Position numbers and translations under genes: made by a program | Part shown: piece by piece, positions 1-7,542 of the stretch | How positions within the stretch are numbered: position 1 is the stretch's first letter | Layout: each line of letters begins with the position of its first letter | Notes under the pieces: generated by a model | What the model saw: the letters and a program-made list of their open reading frames with translations, nothing else | What the model was told of the DNA's origin: nothing | Database searches by the model: none | DNA from: Deltaproteobacteria bacterium | Lineage (GTDB): Bacteria > UBA10199 > JACPAL01 > GCA-016699445 | DNA length: 64,000 nucleotides | Assembly: GCA_016699445.1 (NCBI GenBank) | Contig: CP064976.1 | Span: forward strand, 1,364,001 to 1,428,000 | Reading direction: 5' to 3'

Positions 1-1099
1 GTTGGGAAAAACGGTGAGGCAGCCAGGAGTCTGAAGCCATGTTGGCCATGACGCGCGGTCCGTCGATGAATCCGGCTTGAGCCGCCACAAACAAGAGAAA
101 AGCCTCGGAAACTAAAGTGATCAAAATAAAAGGATGACCGATATTGAGACCAAAAAGACTAAATCCTCCGGCAAATTTTTCTGCCAAGACAGCATTCATG
201 GTTTTGCCCGCCATCGGCGTCACACCTAATAAAAGATAAGCGATCACCAATCCAGAAGCTGTTAGAGCCAAAGACAAGGCCATCATGACCATCGTCTTTT
301 TTCCTGTTTCTACTTTGGGTTCGCGCATGATCATGAGGCCGTTTGAAACAGCTTCAATACCCGTATACGTACCACCCCCCAGCGAATACGCACGCATGAG
401 AAGGGCAACCATTCCGGCCAAACCTAAGCCGATAGGTGGGTGCTGAAGTCCTTGTGAAAAACCTTCTTGAACACCACGCACGACAATCGGAATTTCATAA
501 AAACGACTGACAATCGCTCCCACAATCAAAATCACGTGCGTGACTAAAAAGACTAAGAAGATTGGTGTCAGAATGGTGACTGATTCTTTGACACCACGGA
601 GATTGAGAATGATCAGGAGGACGATTGTGCATATTTCAATATAGAGTTTTAAAGGAAGAAATCCCAAAATAAGAGACTGACTCCAGGAGGCTGGTAAAAA
701 ACTAAAAACAGCATCCGCTCCCGCAGCAATCGAAATAGAAATCGTCAAAATATAATCAATGACCAGAGCCGATCCAGAGACGAGTCCTGCATGTTTACCC
801 AAAAGTCGGGAAGCCACGACGTAACCACCACCGCCAAAGGGAAAGTGTTCGATGATGCGACTGTAAGCATAAGAAATAATGAGAACGGTAAATGCTGTCG
901 CAATCGCCAGAGCCACAGCCAGATAGGTGTGAGGCCCCAAGGCTTTGAAAGCTTCTTCAGGTCCGTAAGCTGAGGAGGAAAGTCCATCAGCGCCTAAACC
1001 TACCCAAGCCAAAAAAGCGATGAGGGATACTTTGTGAAAAACGTCGTGGTCGTTGAGATCACGCTTTTTGCCAATGAGCAAACGTTTGAGAAATTCCAT
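1..1099 (-). CDS. APC superfamily amino-acid permease (3' end off the window)
   Basis: Reading the minus strand from the ATG at 1099 gives an uninterrupted frame to the window edge, about 366 residues. It starts MEFLKRLLIGKKRDLNDHD and carries many hydrophobic helices. Near the N-terminus it has GLGADGLSSSAYGPEEAF, the helix-1 unwound substrate region typical of APC permeases, then FGGGGYVVASRLLG. It is an inner-membrane transporter, probably for amino acids or a related cation-coupled substrate; the substrate cannot be read from sequence. The C-terminus, where relatives often carry a cytoplasmic domain, is outside the window. The acyltransferase gene downstream on this map (1150) is transcribed in the same direction, 50 bp before it. 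Confidence 0.85.
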   Translation of the reverse strand, partial: MEFLKRLLIGKKRDLNDHDVFHKVSLIAFLAWVGLGADGLSSSAYGPEEAFKALGPHTYLAVALAIATAFTVLIISYAYSRIIEHFPFGGGGYVVASRLLGKHAGLVSGSALVIDYILTISISIAAGADAVFSFLPASWSQSLILGFLPLKLYIEICTIVLLIILNLRGVKESVTILTPIFLVFLVTHVILIVGAIVSRFYEIPIVVRGVQEGFSQGLQHPPIGLGLAGMVALLMRAYSLGGGTYTGIEAVSNGLMIMREPKVETGKKTMVMMALSLALTASGLVIAYLLLGVTPMAGKTMNAVLAEKFAGGFSLFGLNIGHPFILITLVSEAFLLFVAAQAGFIDGPRVMANMASDSWLPHRFSQ

Positions 1100-1149
1100 A
1101 GGTCGCGATGGCTAGCGATGGGGTCTGTTAGGGTCGAGTTAAGAAAGTG

Positions 1150-2010
1150 TTAATTTTTGAAAGTACCCGCTTTATAAAACCGATCGAGTAAGAGATCTTT
1201 TTGCTGAAAGCGTTCTAAAGCCCATTGAGAAAGGGACTTTTCGTCTTTGGGAAGTGTGCTGATGGGAAATCGTTTTATATCGAGATGGACTTCTTTCACA
1301 TACCCTTTGACCCAATCTCGAAGAGTCGGGGTTTTGCCTACATAACCAATCGTTAAATCATAAACGGCCTGAATATGATTTTCCATCCCTTGGACGGTCG
1401 CTACAAAACCTTTGGTACGTGGAATAAGAACATGATTGAGAATGGGCACACCTTGCTTGGCGGCATAGGCCTGACTGCGTTCTTTTTTAGCTTGGGTAAA
1501 GCGTGTGCCTTCTAAAAAAGAAATGATCCAAACAGGAATAGAGTATTTGATGACTTTGGCAAAGACAGCTTGAATCTTATCTTTATCATCGGTCCAGTTT
1601 CTTTTAATAAAAAGACAATCGAGAAAGACCATGCCCCAACCAATCCCAGGTACATATTTCAATACATCTTTGACATACCATTTCAAATCCCCCAGCCGTC
1701 CTTGATCTTTGGCATACATGAGCAAAACCGTGATGTCGGCCATGGTTTGATGATTCATAATCACAATACTATTTTCCTTTTCCATCTCGGGCGTGAGTTG
1801 ATCCCCTGTGACTTCCAGGCGGATTCCATGAAGAATTTTCACAGTACTCGTACACCATCCCCACCAAAGATGGGCGCAATAAGAATTAAACTTTCGAAAG
1901 ACCTGGAGTGAAAAGGGTCGTATGATAATGACACTCAACATTTGGAGAATATTGATAACGACTAAAACCAATACCAAAATAAAAAACACAACCATACTAA
2001 AAATAGGCAT
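1150..2010 (-). CDS. PlsC-like lysophospholipid acyltransferase
   Basis: An acyl-CoA/ACP-dependent acyltransferase of the PlsC/LPLAT superfamily, acting at the inner membrane in phospholipid synthesis or remodelling. One or two N-terminal membrane segments (about residues 4-32) are followed by the catalytic NHX4D motif (NHQTMAD, about residue 86) and block III FLEGTRF (about residue 165). About 286 residues is close to the E. coli YihG subgroup. I place the start at 2010 because AGGGGG lies 6 bases upstream; an in-frame ATG at 2040 would overlap the Fic gene. The specific acceptor lipid is unknown. Confidence 0.85.
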   Translation of the reverse strand: MPIFSMVVFFILVLVLVVINILQMLSVIIIRPFSLQVFRKFNSYCAHLWWGWCTSTVKILHGIRLEVTGDQLTPEMEKENSIVIMNHQTMADITVLLMYAKDQGRLGDLKWYVKDVLKYVPGIGWGMVFLDCLFIKRNWTDDKDKIQAVFAKVIKYSIPVWIISFLEGTRFTQAKKERSQAYAAKQGVPILNHVLIPRTKGFVATVQGMENHIQAVYDLTIGYVGKTPTLRDWVKGYVKEVHLDIKRFPISTLPKDEKSLSQWALERFQQKDLLLDRFYKAGTFKN

Positions 2011-2023
2011 CTCAACCCCCTGT

Positions 2024-2617
2024 TTATTTGCCTGAGGCAAATTGGATTAATGGTAAAAAAATCCCTTCATCAGCTTTGCGTAAAGCTTCAATATAGGTTT
2101 TTCGTTGAAGATTCACATCTTTTAAGGTGCTTCCCCAATTGAGCAACGGTAAACTTTTTTGAAATAGATAAATATCGGCTACAAGTCGTGCATGGCGACC
2201 GTTTCCATTGGCAAAAGGATGAATCCAAACGAGTTTGTAATGAAACCTGACAGCTATTTCTTCTGGTGAATATGTTTTTTGATTTTCCCAATATTGAAAA
2301 TTAGCGCAGAGTTTATTCATTTCTTCGGGAATTTTATACCACTCACACCCTAAGTTTTTATCGGATTTTCGAAATTCCCCAGCCCATTTCCAAGTCTGGT
2401 TAAACATATCTTTATGAATTTTTTTTAGGACAGAGATGTCTGAAAGATTTATTCGTCTTATTTTTATGAGATAGTTTTGAATGGCTTTGTCTATGTTTGT
2501 GCTTTCAAATTGGTTGAGGTCAGCAAGAGTTCTTAAATACTTGGGTTTCAACTGAAGAATTTCTTCAGGACTCAATGGTGTTTGACCTTCTTCGATTGCA
2601 GAAAGGTCATACATCAT
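2024..2617 (-). CDS. Fic family protein, mobile mystery protein B
   Basis: A Fic-domain protein, expected to transfer AMP (or another nucleotide) from NTP onto target proteins. The active-site motif HPFANGNGRHAR is complete at about residue 133, with catalytic His and the GNGR phosphate loop. The N-terminus (TPLSPEE then LADLNQFESTNI) matches the mobile mystery protein B family (TIGR02613), found as the downstream partner of an HTH protein. The start at 2617 overlaps the end of that partner by 11 bases and has GGAATAA before it. Residues SAIEEG near the N-terminus fit the Fic self-inhibition pattern [S/T]xxxE[G/N], though this may be chance. The target is unknown. Confidence 0.88.
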   Translation of the reverse strand: MMYDLSAIEEGQTPLSPEEILQLKPKYLRTLADLNQFESTNIDKAIQNYLIKIRRINLSDISVLKKIHKDMFNQTWKWAGEFRKSDKNLGCEWYKIPEEMNKLCANFQYWENQKTYSPEEIAVRFHYKLVWIHPFANGNGRHARLVADIYLFQKSLPLLNWGSTLKDVNLQRKTYIEALRKADEGIFLPLIQFASGK

Positions 2618-3071
2618 TTTTATTCCATAATATTTTTGGGTTTTTGATTTGGAGCTCTTGAGCAACGGTTTTAATTTGTCTTTCTAAAAAATTACGATCT
2701 GTTCCTTGATTTTCAAGGGTCATATGAAGTTGGCTTCGCTCGACAAGTTTTCGAGCAATGTTTTCAGCTTGTTCTTGAATAATACTCTCAAGGGTTTTTT
2801 TAGGAATTAAAGCGACCAGGACCTCGCACTGGAGCGCTTGAGCCACTCTCTCCAGGGATGAGATAGAAATACTCCCATCGAATTCATTTTTTTCCAATCT
2901 CGATAGAGCTTGTCTGGAAATAGAGAGGCGACTGGCAAGTTGAGAGCCTGACATCCCAAGAGCTTCTCGAATCATTTGTATCCATCCTCTTTTAGGAAGA
3001 GTGCTGAGTCGAGCTCTTAAAAGCCGAATTTTTTTCTCAATTTGCCAATTTTTTAAAGAAGTCCTCGTCAT
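2607..3071 (-). CDS. HTH protein, mobile mystery protein A (antitoxin/regulator partner of Fic)
   Basis: An XRE/HTH_3-type DNA-binding protein of 154 residues. The helix-turn-helix lies in MSGSQLASRLSISRQALSRL (about residues 40-59), followed by a helical tail. Family TIGR02612 (mobile mystery protein A) is always found upstream of a Fic partner, as here, and is common on mobile DNA. It probably represses its own operon: a 10-bp inverted repeat sits directly over the start codon. There is no clear ribosome binding site before the ATG at 3071, so a very short leader or a slightly downstream start is possible. Whether it neutralises the Fic protein is inferred from gene order only. Confidence 0.85.
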   Translation of the reverse strand: MTRTSLKNWQIEKKIRLLRARLSTLPKRGWIQMIREALGMSGSQLASRLSISRQALSRLEKNEFDGSISISSLERVAQALQCEVLVALIPKKTLESIIQEQAENIARKLVERSQLHMTLENQGTDRNFLERQIKTVAQELQIKNPKILWNKNDV

Positions 3072-3097
3072 TTTGTCATCTTATAGTATGACAAAAT
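3070..3097. promoter_or_regulatory. Inverted-repeat operator at the HTH/Fic operon start
   Basis: ATTTTGTCAT (3070-3079) and ATGACAAAAT (3088-3097) form a perfect 10-bp inverted repeat with an 8-bp spacer. The left arm overlaps the HTH gene's start codon (3069-3071). On the minus strand TTTACA, 17 bases, TACTAT lies over the same DNA as a plausible promoter, so a bound repressor would block both transcription and translation start. The regulator assignment is inferred from adjacency. Confidence 0.6.
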
Positions 3098-3196
3098 AGA
3101 TTATATGTAAATATATATATTAACTAATAATAATAATTAGAAATATATATTATGCATATAAATATTTATTATCATTAAATATTCAATAGTTAATAA

Positions 3197-3209
3197 GGTG
3201 CCTGGCACC
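3197..3209. repeat. Short palindrome GGTGCC-T-GGCACC
   Basis: A perfect 6-bp inverted repeat around one T, lying 10 bp beyond the stop codon of the VWA gene (minus strand) in an otherwise extremely AT-rich 147-bp gap. The GTGCCTGGCACC core resembles small dispersed palindromes seen in many bacterial genomes. Only one copy was noticed in this window, so calling it a dispersed repeat is tentative. The rest of the gap, 3098-3196, is A/T with no gene. Confidence 0.4.
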
Positions 3210-3218
3210 AAGAGTGTT

Positions 3219-4400
3219 TTAAATAGTGATTTGATTGTTCTTTCTCAAGACATCAATAGCTTTGGTGAGACCTTCTACACTCAATGAATACATTTGGAAA
3301 ATTTTTTGTATGGCTTGGATGGTGGGATGATAGTCCCAACTCGCTTGAGGTTCCGGATTGAGCCAAACAGATTTTGAAAAATGGTTTTTGATTTTCAAAA
3401 GCCAGTCAATCCCTCGCGTTTGATCAGGATCGTAATAGTCAATGATGCCACCGGTTGAAAAGAGTTCATACGGACCCATGCAAGCATCACCCACGAAGAT
3501 CACATGAAAATTTTTGCGGTATTTTTTGAAAAGCTCATCGGTGGCAATCCATTTCCTTTGGTACATGTCCGTATAAATGCGCGAATAAACACAATTGTGA
3601 AAATAGTAATGCTTAAAAGCTTTAAAATGATTCGATGCATGAGCGGCGGAAAAAAGAGTTTCAACCAAGCGTGCGTAAGGATCCATGCTGCCGCCCACAT
3701 CCATGAGAAGTAGAAGCTCGGTTTGATTTTTTTTAGGAGCTTCAAAGACGAGATCAATTTCACCTGCATTTTGACAGGTTTTTTGAATGGTTTTGTCGAT
3801 CTTGAGTTCGACGGCCTGACCTTCGTGATCTAAGCGGCGTAAGCGTTTGAGAGCAACTTTGATTTGTCGCGTATCAAGAACAACGTCATCCCGGTAATTT
3901 TGAAATCGTCTCTCTTCAGCGATCTTCACAGCCGATCGCCCACCACCTGGTCCGCCGATGCGCATGCCGGAAGGGTGCGAGCCGCCATGGCCAAAAGGCG
4001 ACGTGCCGCCAGTGCCGATCCAATGACTGCCTCCATGATGTTCTTCGTTTTGTTCTTTTAACCGTTCGAGGAATTTTTTTCGCAGTTCTTCAAGTGTCAA
4101 AGGATCAATGTCGGGCATGGCTGGGCGTGCTGCTGGATCGACCATTTTATTAAGCCAATCGAGAATCTCTTCTTTAATATCAAATTCCCCCTCAAGACTT
4201 TTAAAACAAGCCACAAAAGCTCGATCAAACGCATCATAGAGACTTTCGGATTTCACTAAGACTGAGCGAGACAAATGATAAAACCGCGTGAGTGACGAAT
4301 CCGCAATGTCTTGTGATAATGCATCCATCAGATACAACCATTCCTGCGTCCCGACGGGGATTTTGTGAGATCTGAGGACGTAGAGGAAGGGGAGAAGCAT
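3219..4400 (-). CDS. VWA-domain protein, CoxE/YehP-like partner of MoxR ATPase
   Basis: A 393-residue cytoplasmic protein whose C-terminal half is a von Willebrand A domain: the MIDAS metal site reads DVGGSMD (about residue 235), with further Asp residues in GDACMG. A Gly/Ser/His-rich linker lies around residues 120-155. COG3552-type VWA proteins are paired with MoxR AAA+ ATPases and act in metal insertion or assembly of protein complexes. Here the ATPase gene ends one base before this gene starts (stop 4401-4403, ATG 4398-4400), so the two are translationally coupled. The client complex is not in the window. The start is fixed by this junction. Confidence 0.85.
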   Translation of the reverse strand: MLLPFLYVLRSHKIPVGTQEWLYLMDALSQDIADSSLTRFYHLSRSVLVKSESLYDAFDRAFVACFKSLEGEFDIKEEILDWLNKMVDPAARPAMPDIDPLTLEELRKKFLERLKEQNEEHHGGSHWIGTGGTSPFGHGGSHPSGMRIGGPGGGRSAVKIAEERRFQNYRDDVVLDTRQIKVALKRLRRLDHEGQAVELKIDKTIQKTCQNAGEIDLVFEAPKKNQTELLLLMDVGGSMDPYARLVETLFSAAHASNHFKAFKHYYFHNCVYSRIYTDMYQRKWIATDELFKKYRKNFHVIFVGDACMGPYELFSTGGIIDYYDPDQTRGIDWLLKIKNHFSKSVWLNPEPQASWDYHPTIQAIQKIFQMYSLSVEGLTKAIDVLRKNNQITI

Positions 4401-5237
4401 TTATTGATACCGATACGTCGATTTCTTCGTGTTAATATCCTGTTCGTTCTTCAACAAACATCCAATCAACGGTGTTTCATCCAAAGATTTTGGATCTAAG
4501 CCCATCGCAATCAAGGCATGAAGCCAGTCAATCAATTCAGACGTCGACGGTGGTTTTTTAAGTCCTGTGCGGGTACGGATTTCGTAGAATTTTTTCAGAC
4601 TCGCTTCGAGCATTTTCTTTTCGATCGTGGGAAAATGCACTTTGACGATTTGTTCCATCATTTCAAGATTGGGAAATTCAATAAAGTGAAACACACAGCG
4701 ACGCAGAAAGGCATCGGGCAATTCTTTTTCAGAATTGGACGTGATGACGACCATCGGGCGATGCTTGGCGGAAATTTCTTCACGCGTTTCAGGAATATAA
4801 AATCTCATCTCGTCGATTTCGGCTAAGAGATCGTTAGGAAATTCTAAATCCGCTTTGTCGATCTCGTCAATCAACAGCACGACAGGTTCGGGAGCCACGA
4901 AGGACTCGCCGAGTTTTCCGAGTTTAATATAGTGTTTGATGTCAGAAACATTGCCTCCACCAAAACGGCTGTCATTTAATCGTTGGACCGTGTCGTAGAC
5001 GTATAAACCTTCGACAGCTTTTGTCGTGGATTTGATATTCCAACGGAGAAGTGGACGGCCAATGGCTTTGGCAATCGATTGAGCCAGAAGCGTTTTGCCA
5101 GTCCCGGGCTCACCTTTTAAAAGAAGAGGTCGTTTAATGGCGAGAGCCACATTCACCACTTCTTGAAGGGCTTCGGAAGCCACATAATCTTCAGTGCCTT
5201 GATAGGCATTAAAAGTTTCTTTTTTAGATTTTGTCAT
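4401..5237 (-). CDS. MoxR-family AAA+ ATPase
   Basis: A 278-residue AAA+ ATPase of the MoxR/RavA type. Walker A is GEPGTGKT (about residue 42), Walker B is LLIDEIDKAD (about residue 118), sensor-type residues follow in VITSNSEKELPDAFLRRC, including the arginine finger region. It should use ATP to remodel or activate a partner, here the VWA protein encoded immediately downstream. The pair forms a two-gene operon; no metal enzyme or transporter operon is next to it, so its client is unknown. The start at 5237 is the first ATG and gives a normal family length. Confidence 0.88.
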   Translation of the reverse strand: MTKSKKETFNAYQGTEDYVASEALQEVVNVALAIKRPLLLKGEPGTGKTLLAQSIAKAIGRPLLRWNIKSTTKAVEGLYVYDTVQRLNDSRFGGGNVSDIKHYIKLGKLGESFVAPEPVVLLIDEIDKADLEFPNDLLAEIDEMRFYIPETREEISAKHRPMVVITSNSEKELPDAFLRRCVFHFIEFPNLEMMEQIVKVHFPTIEKKMLEASLKKFYEIRTRTGLKKPPSTSELIDWLHALIAMGLDPKSLDETPLIGCLLKNEQDINTKKSTYRYQ

Positions 5238-5350
5238 GGGCTGCGCTTAGTGAAATCAATCTATCCAAGCAAGAATTTCTCTCGAATTTACGAAACCTTT
5301 CCTCAATAAGAGCGAGCCAAAGTGGCAAAGTTAAAAGTAGGAGAACGTCT

Positions 5351-5497
5351 ATGAATAATCTTTTAGGTGATTTGGTTTCATTTCAAGCTAGTCAGGCATT
5401 GTTTATTACTCTCAACCCTCTGGTATTAAGTGGAATTTTAGGCGCTGGCTCGTTGCTCTTCACAAGAGATCGTGCTCCAGATAAACTAAACTGCTGA
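5351..5497 (+). CDS. Possible small membrane protein
   Basis: A 48-codon frame starting MNNLLGDLVSF with TAGGAG ideally placed 7 bases before the ATG. Its centre is a single hydrophobic stretch (ALFITLNPLVLSGILGAGSL), so it could be a one-helix membrane peptide. I recognise no family. It sits in a 380-bp gap between the divergently transcribed MoxR gene (start 5237) and mazE (5618). The rest of this gap shows no other coding signal. Low confidence because size and composition alone support it. Confidence 0.35.
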   Translation: MNNLLGDLVSFQASQALFITLNPLVLSGILGAGSLLFTRDRAPDKLNC

Positions 5498-5600
5498 TGT
5501 TTCACGCATTGGGATGACGGCTGGTCTAGGCTATTTTCTGACTGGCTTATTAGAACGAGTGTAATGGATAGATGTGATGAGTTGACAAGATAGTAATGCT

Positions 5601-5615
5601 GTAATACCGTATTAC
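5601..5615. promoter_or_regulatory. Palindrome before mazE-like gene
   Basis: GTAATA-CCG-TATTAC is a perfect 6-bp inverted repeat ending two bases before the antitoxin ATG at 5618. A TTGACA box lies upstream at 5582-5587. AbrB-fold antitoxins usually bind such palindromes to repress their own operon, so this is a likely operator. The -10 element is not clear. Confidence 0.5.
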
Positions 5616-5617
5616 CT

Positions 5618-5842
5618 ATGTTAGCCGCAAAATTAACCAGTAAATACCAAACAACAGTACCGGAGAAGGTTCGGCAGGTTTTGGGTCTTCATAAAGGTGA
5701 CGCCATTGCTTTTGAGATTCAGAAGGATAAAGTTTTGATTCGCAAGGTCACTCCCTTGGATTTACAATTTGCAAAATCCCTAGAAGGGACTTTGAGTGAG
5801 TGGAATTCCGAGCATGATGATGAGGCTTACCGTGACTTATAA
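5618..5842 (+). CDS. AbrB/MazE-family antitoxin
   Basis: A 74-residue protein with an N-terminal SpoVT-AbrB swapped-hairpin domain: AAKLTSKYQTTVPEKVRQ followed by LGLHKGDAIAFEI, the standard 'Q-T-x-P-x-x-[VI]' core. The acidic C-terminal tail (SEWNSEHDDEAYRDL) is the sort of segment that wraps the toxin. It should bind DNA as a dimer and neutralise the MazF-type toxin encoded immediately downstream, whose start overlaps the end of this gene. A palindrome directly upstream is the probable operator. Confidence 0.85.
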   Translation: MLAAKLTSKYQTTVPEKVRQVLGLHKGDAIAFEIQKDKVLIRKVTPLDLQFAKSLEGTLSEWNSEHDDEAYRDL

Positions 5843-6176
5843 TGCGTTTGACGTGGTGACGGTACCTTTTCCCTTCACAGATTCTTCAAAGAATAAACGC
5901 AGACCTGCTCTGGTGTTGTCCTCAAAAACTTACTTTAATGAAAAAGTTAAGCATAGCATTATGGCGATGATTACGAGCGCCAAGAACGATGCCTGGCCAT
6001 TGGATGTGATTATTGGTGATCTTCAAAAAGCTGGATTGTCGTCTCCGTCTGTCGTACGGATGAAATTATTCACTCTTGATCATCGGTTGGTTGTTTCCAA
6101 AATTGGTACACTTTCCGAAAAGGATAGAAAGGAAATCCGCGCTTCTTTAACGCAAGCGTTAGGAGATATTTTTTAG
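5832..6176 (+). CDS. MazF/PemK-type toxin
   Basis: A PemK/MazF-fold protein of about 114 residues, expected to cleave RNA as a dimer. The N-terminus reads FDVVTVPFPFTDSSKNKRRP then ALVLSS, the typical beta-strand and loop carrying the conserved Arg-Pro. SVVRMKLFTLDH and IGTLSEKDRKEI are also standard. I choose GTG at 5832 because GATGAGG lies 6 bases before it; three ATGs at 5814-5820 are alternatives that extend the N-terminus. The gene overlaps the antitoxin by 11 bases, consistent with coupled translation. It ends two bases before the DAHP synthase start. Confidence 0.85.
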   Translation: MTYNAFDVVTVPFPFTDSSKNKRRPALVLSSKTYFNEKVKHSIMAMITSAKNDAWPLDVIIGDLQKAGLSSPSVVRMKLFTLDHRLVVSKIGTLSEKDRKEIRASLTQALGDIF

Positions 6177-6177
6177 T

Positions 6178-7233
6178 ATGGACCTCAAAACCCTTGTTAA
6201 TACCAACGTTAAAGGCAGCTATCTCATCCCGACGCCTGAGGAGATTCAGAAACTATTCCCGGCTCTCGATTCGAGTTTGAAGACGGTCTTGCACGGTCGT
6301 AAAGTCATTCAGGATATTTTGGATGGCAAAGATAAGAGACTGTTTGTCGTCGTAGGGCCGTGTTCGATTCATGATGTGAAAGCGGCTCATGAATACGCTG
6401 AAAAACTAAAGAGGCTTGCGGATCGGGTAAAGGACACGCTTTTTTTAGTGATGCGTGTTTATTTTGAAAAACCGCGAACGACTGTGTGTTGGAAGGGTTT
6501 GATCAATGATCCTCTTATGGATGATTCTTTCAAGATTGAAGAGGCTTTGAAGCTTGCTCGAGAGCTTTTGCTTGAGCTGACTCATATGGGATTGCCGACA
6601 GCGACGGAAGCTCTAGATCCGATTACTCCTCAGTATTTATCCGAATTAATTTCTTGGTCTGCCATTGGAGCGCGTACAACGGAGTCTCAGACGCATCGTG
6701 AGATGTCGAGTGGATTGTCTACGCCCGTGGGTTTTAAAAATAGTACGGATGGGTCCATTCAGGTGGCCATTGATGCCATGAGATCGGCGCTCAATCCTCA
6801 TCATTTTCTGGGCATCGACTCCAAGGGGCGGATTTCTGTGTTTATGACTAAGGGGAATAACTACAGTCATATTGTTCTAAGGGGTGGCCAAAAAGGCCCT
6901 AATTACGATCCAAAAACGATTGCTGAATGTGAAGCCCTTTTGGAAAAAGCCAAACTCCGCAAAAAAATCATGGTGGATTGTAGTCATGGAAATTCAAATA
7001 AGGATTACAATAAACAGCCGGAAGTTTTTAATGCTGTGATCGATCAGGTGATCCAAGGCAATCAATCCATCTGCGGCATGATGCTTGAGAGTCATCTCTC
7101 GGCAGGAAGCCAAAAAATTCCCAGTGACTTGAATCAACTCCAATACGGGGTGTCGGTGACCGATGCGTGTATTGATTGGAAGACGACGGAAGATTTGATT
7201 CAGAAAGCACATCAGAGACTTGTCGCTAAATAA
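6178..7233 (+). CDS. aroG: 3-deoxy-7-phosphoheptulonate synthase (class I, AroFGH type)
   Basis: DAHP synthase, the first step of the shikimate pathway, condensing phosphoenolpyruvate with erythrose 4-phosphate. The 351 residues match the class I AroF/G/H family throughout: VVGPCSIHD (metal-binding Cys), RVYFEKPRTT, the catalytic-site block GARTTESQTHRE, GFKNSTDG, ILRGG and CSHGNSNKDY. Which isozyme (Phe, Tyr or Trp sensitive) cannot be told. It follows mazF by one base, but the remaining shikimate genes of this window are 50 kb away (57.8-61.6 kb). AGGAGA lies about 13 bases before the ATG, rather far. Confidence 0.93.
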   Translation: MDLKTLVNTNVKGSYLIPTPEEIQKLFPALDSSLKTVLHGRKVIQDILDGKDKRLFVVVGPCSIHDVKAAHEYAEKLKRLADRVKDTLFLVMRVYFEKPRTTVCWKGLINDPLMDDSFKIEEALKLARELLLELTHMGLPTATEALDPITPQYLSELISWSAIGARTTESQTHREMSSGLSTPVGFKNSTDGSIQVAIDAMRSALNPHHFLGIDSKGRISVFMTKGNNYSHIVLRGGQKGPNYDPKTIAECEALLEKAKLRKKIMVDCSHGNSNKDYNKQPEVFNAVIDQVIQGNQSICGMMLESHLSAGSQKIPSDLNQLQYGVSVTDACIDWKTTEDLIQKAHQRLVAK

Positions 7234-7264
7234 TATTACTGTTCGGTATTATTTCTATTGTAAT

Positions 7265-7292
7265 AGATCTAAAGTAGATCTATTTTAGATCT
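7265..7292. promoter_or_regulatory. Three AGATCT boxes at 11-bp spacing, hipBA operator
   Basis: AGATCT occurs at 7265, 7276 and 7287, each exactly 11 bp apart and each flanked by T on the left and A on the right (the last two followed by ATTTTA). The boxes end 22 bp before the hipB-like start. One helical turn between palindromic half-sites suggests cooperative binding of the HTH protein along one DNA face. A HipB-type operator is inferred. Confidence 0.6.
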
Positions 7293-7314
7293 ATTTTACC
7301 GATCAGGAAAATAT

Positions 7315-7542
7315 ATGATTTTTGAAACCCTTTCCGAGCTTTCCCGTATTATAAGAGAAGAGCGTAAAAAGCAGGGGCTAACCCAAATAGAAGCCGCTGT
7401 GCTCTGCCGCGTAGGGACGCGTTTTCTTTCTGATTTAGAGAATGCCAAGAAAACGATTCATTTTGGAAAAGTATTGCAAGTGTTGAAAGGACTAGGCCTG
7501 CAATTATCTGTAGAAGTAAAATCTAAGGATGAAACCACATGA
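7315..7542 (+). CDS. hipB: HipB-like HTH antitoxin
   Basis: A 75-residue XRE-family HTH protein. The DNA-binding helices lie in KKQGLTQIEAAVLCRVGTRF with LSDLENAKKTIHFGKV following, the pattern of HipB and y4mF-type regulators. It should dimerise on the upstream repeats, repress the operon and hold the kinase HipA inactive. AGGA lies about 7 bases before the ATG. Its stop overlaps the hipA start by four bases, the usual hipBA arrangement. Confidence 0.85.
   Translation: MIFETLSELSRIIREERKKQGLTQIEAAVLCRVGTRFLSDLENAKKTIHFGKVLQVLKGLGLQLSVEVKSKDETT

Noticed and set aside
2024..3100. A mobile element around the 'mobile mystery' genes
   Set aside because: The family name suggests mobility, but no transposase, integrase, terminal repeats or target duplication can be seen nearby.
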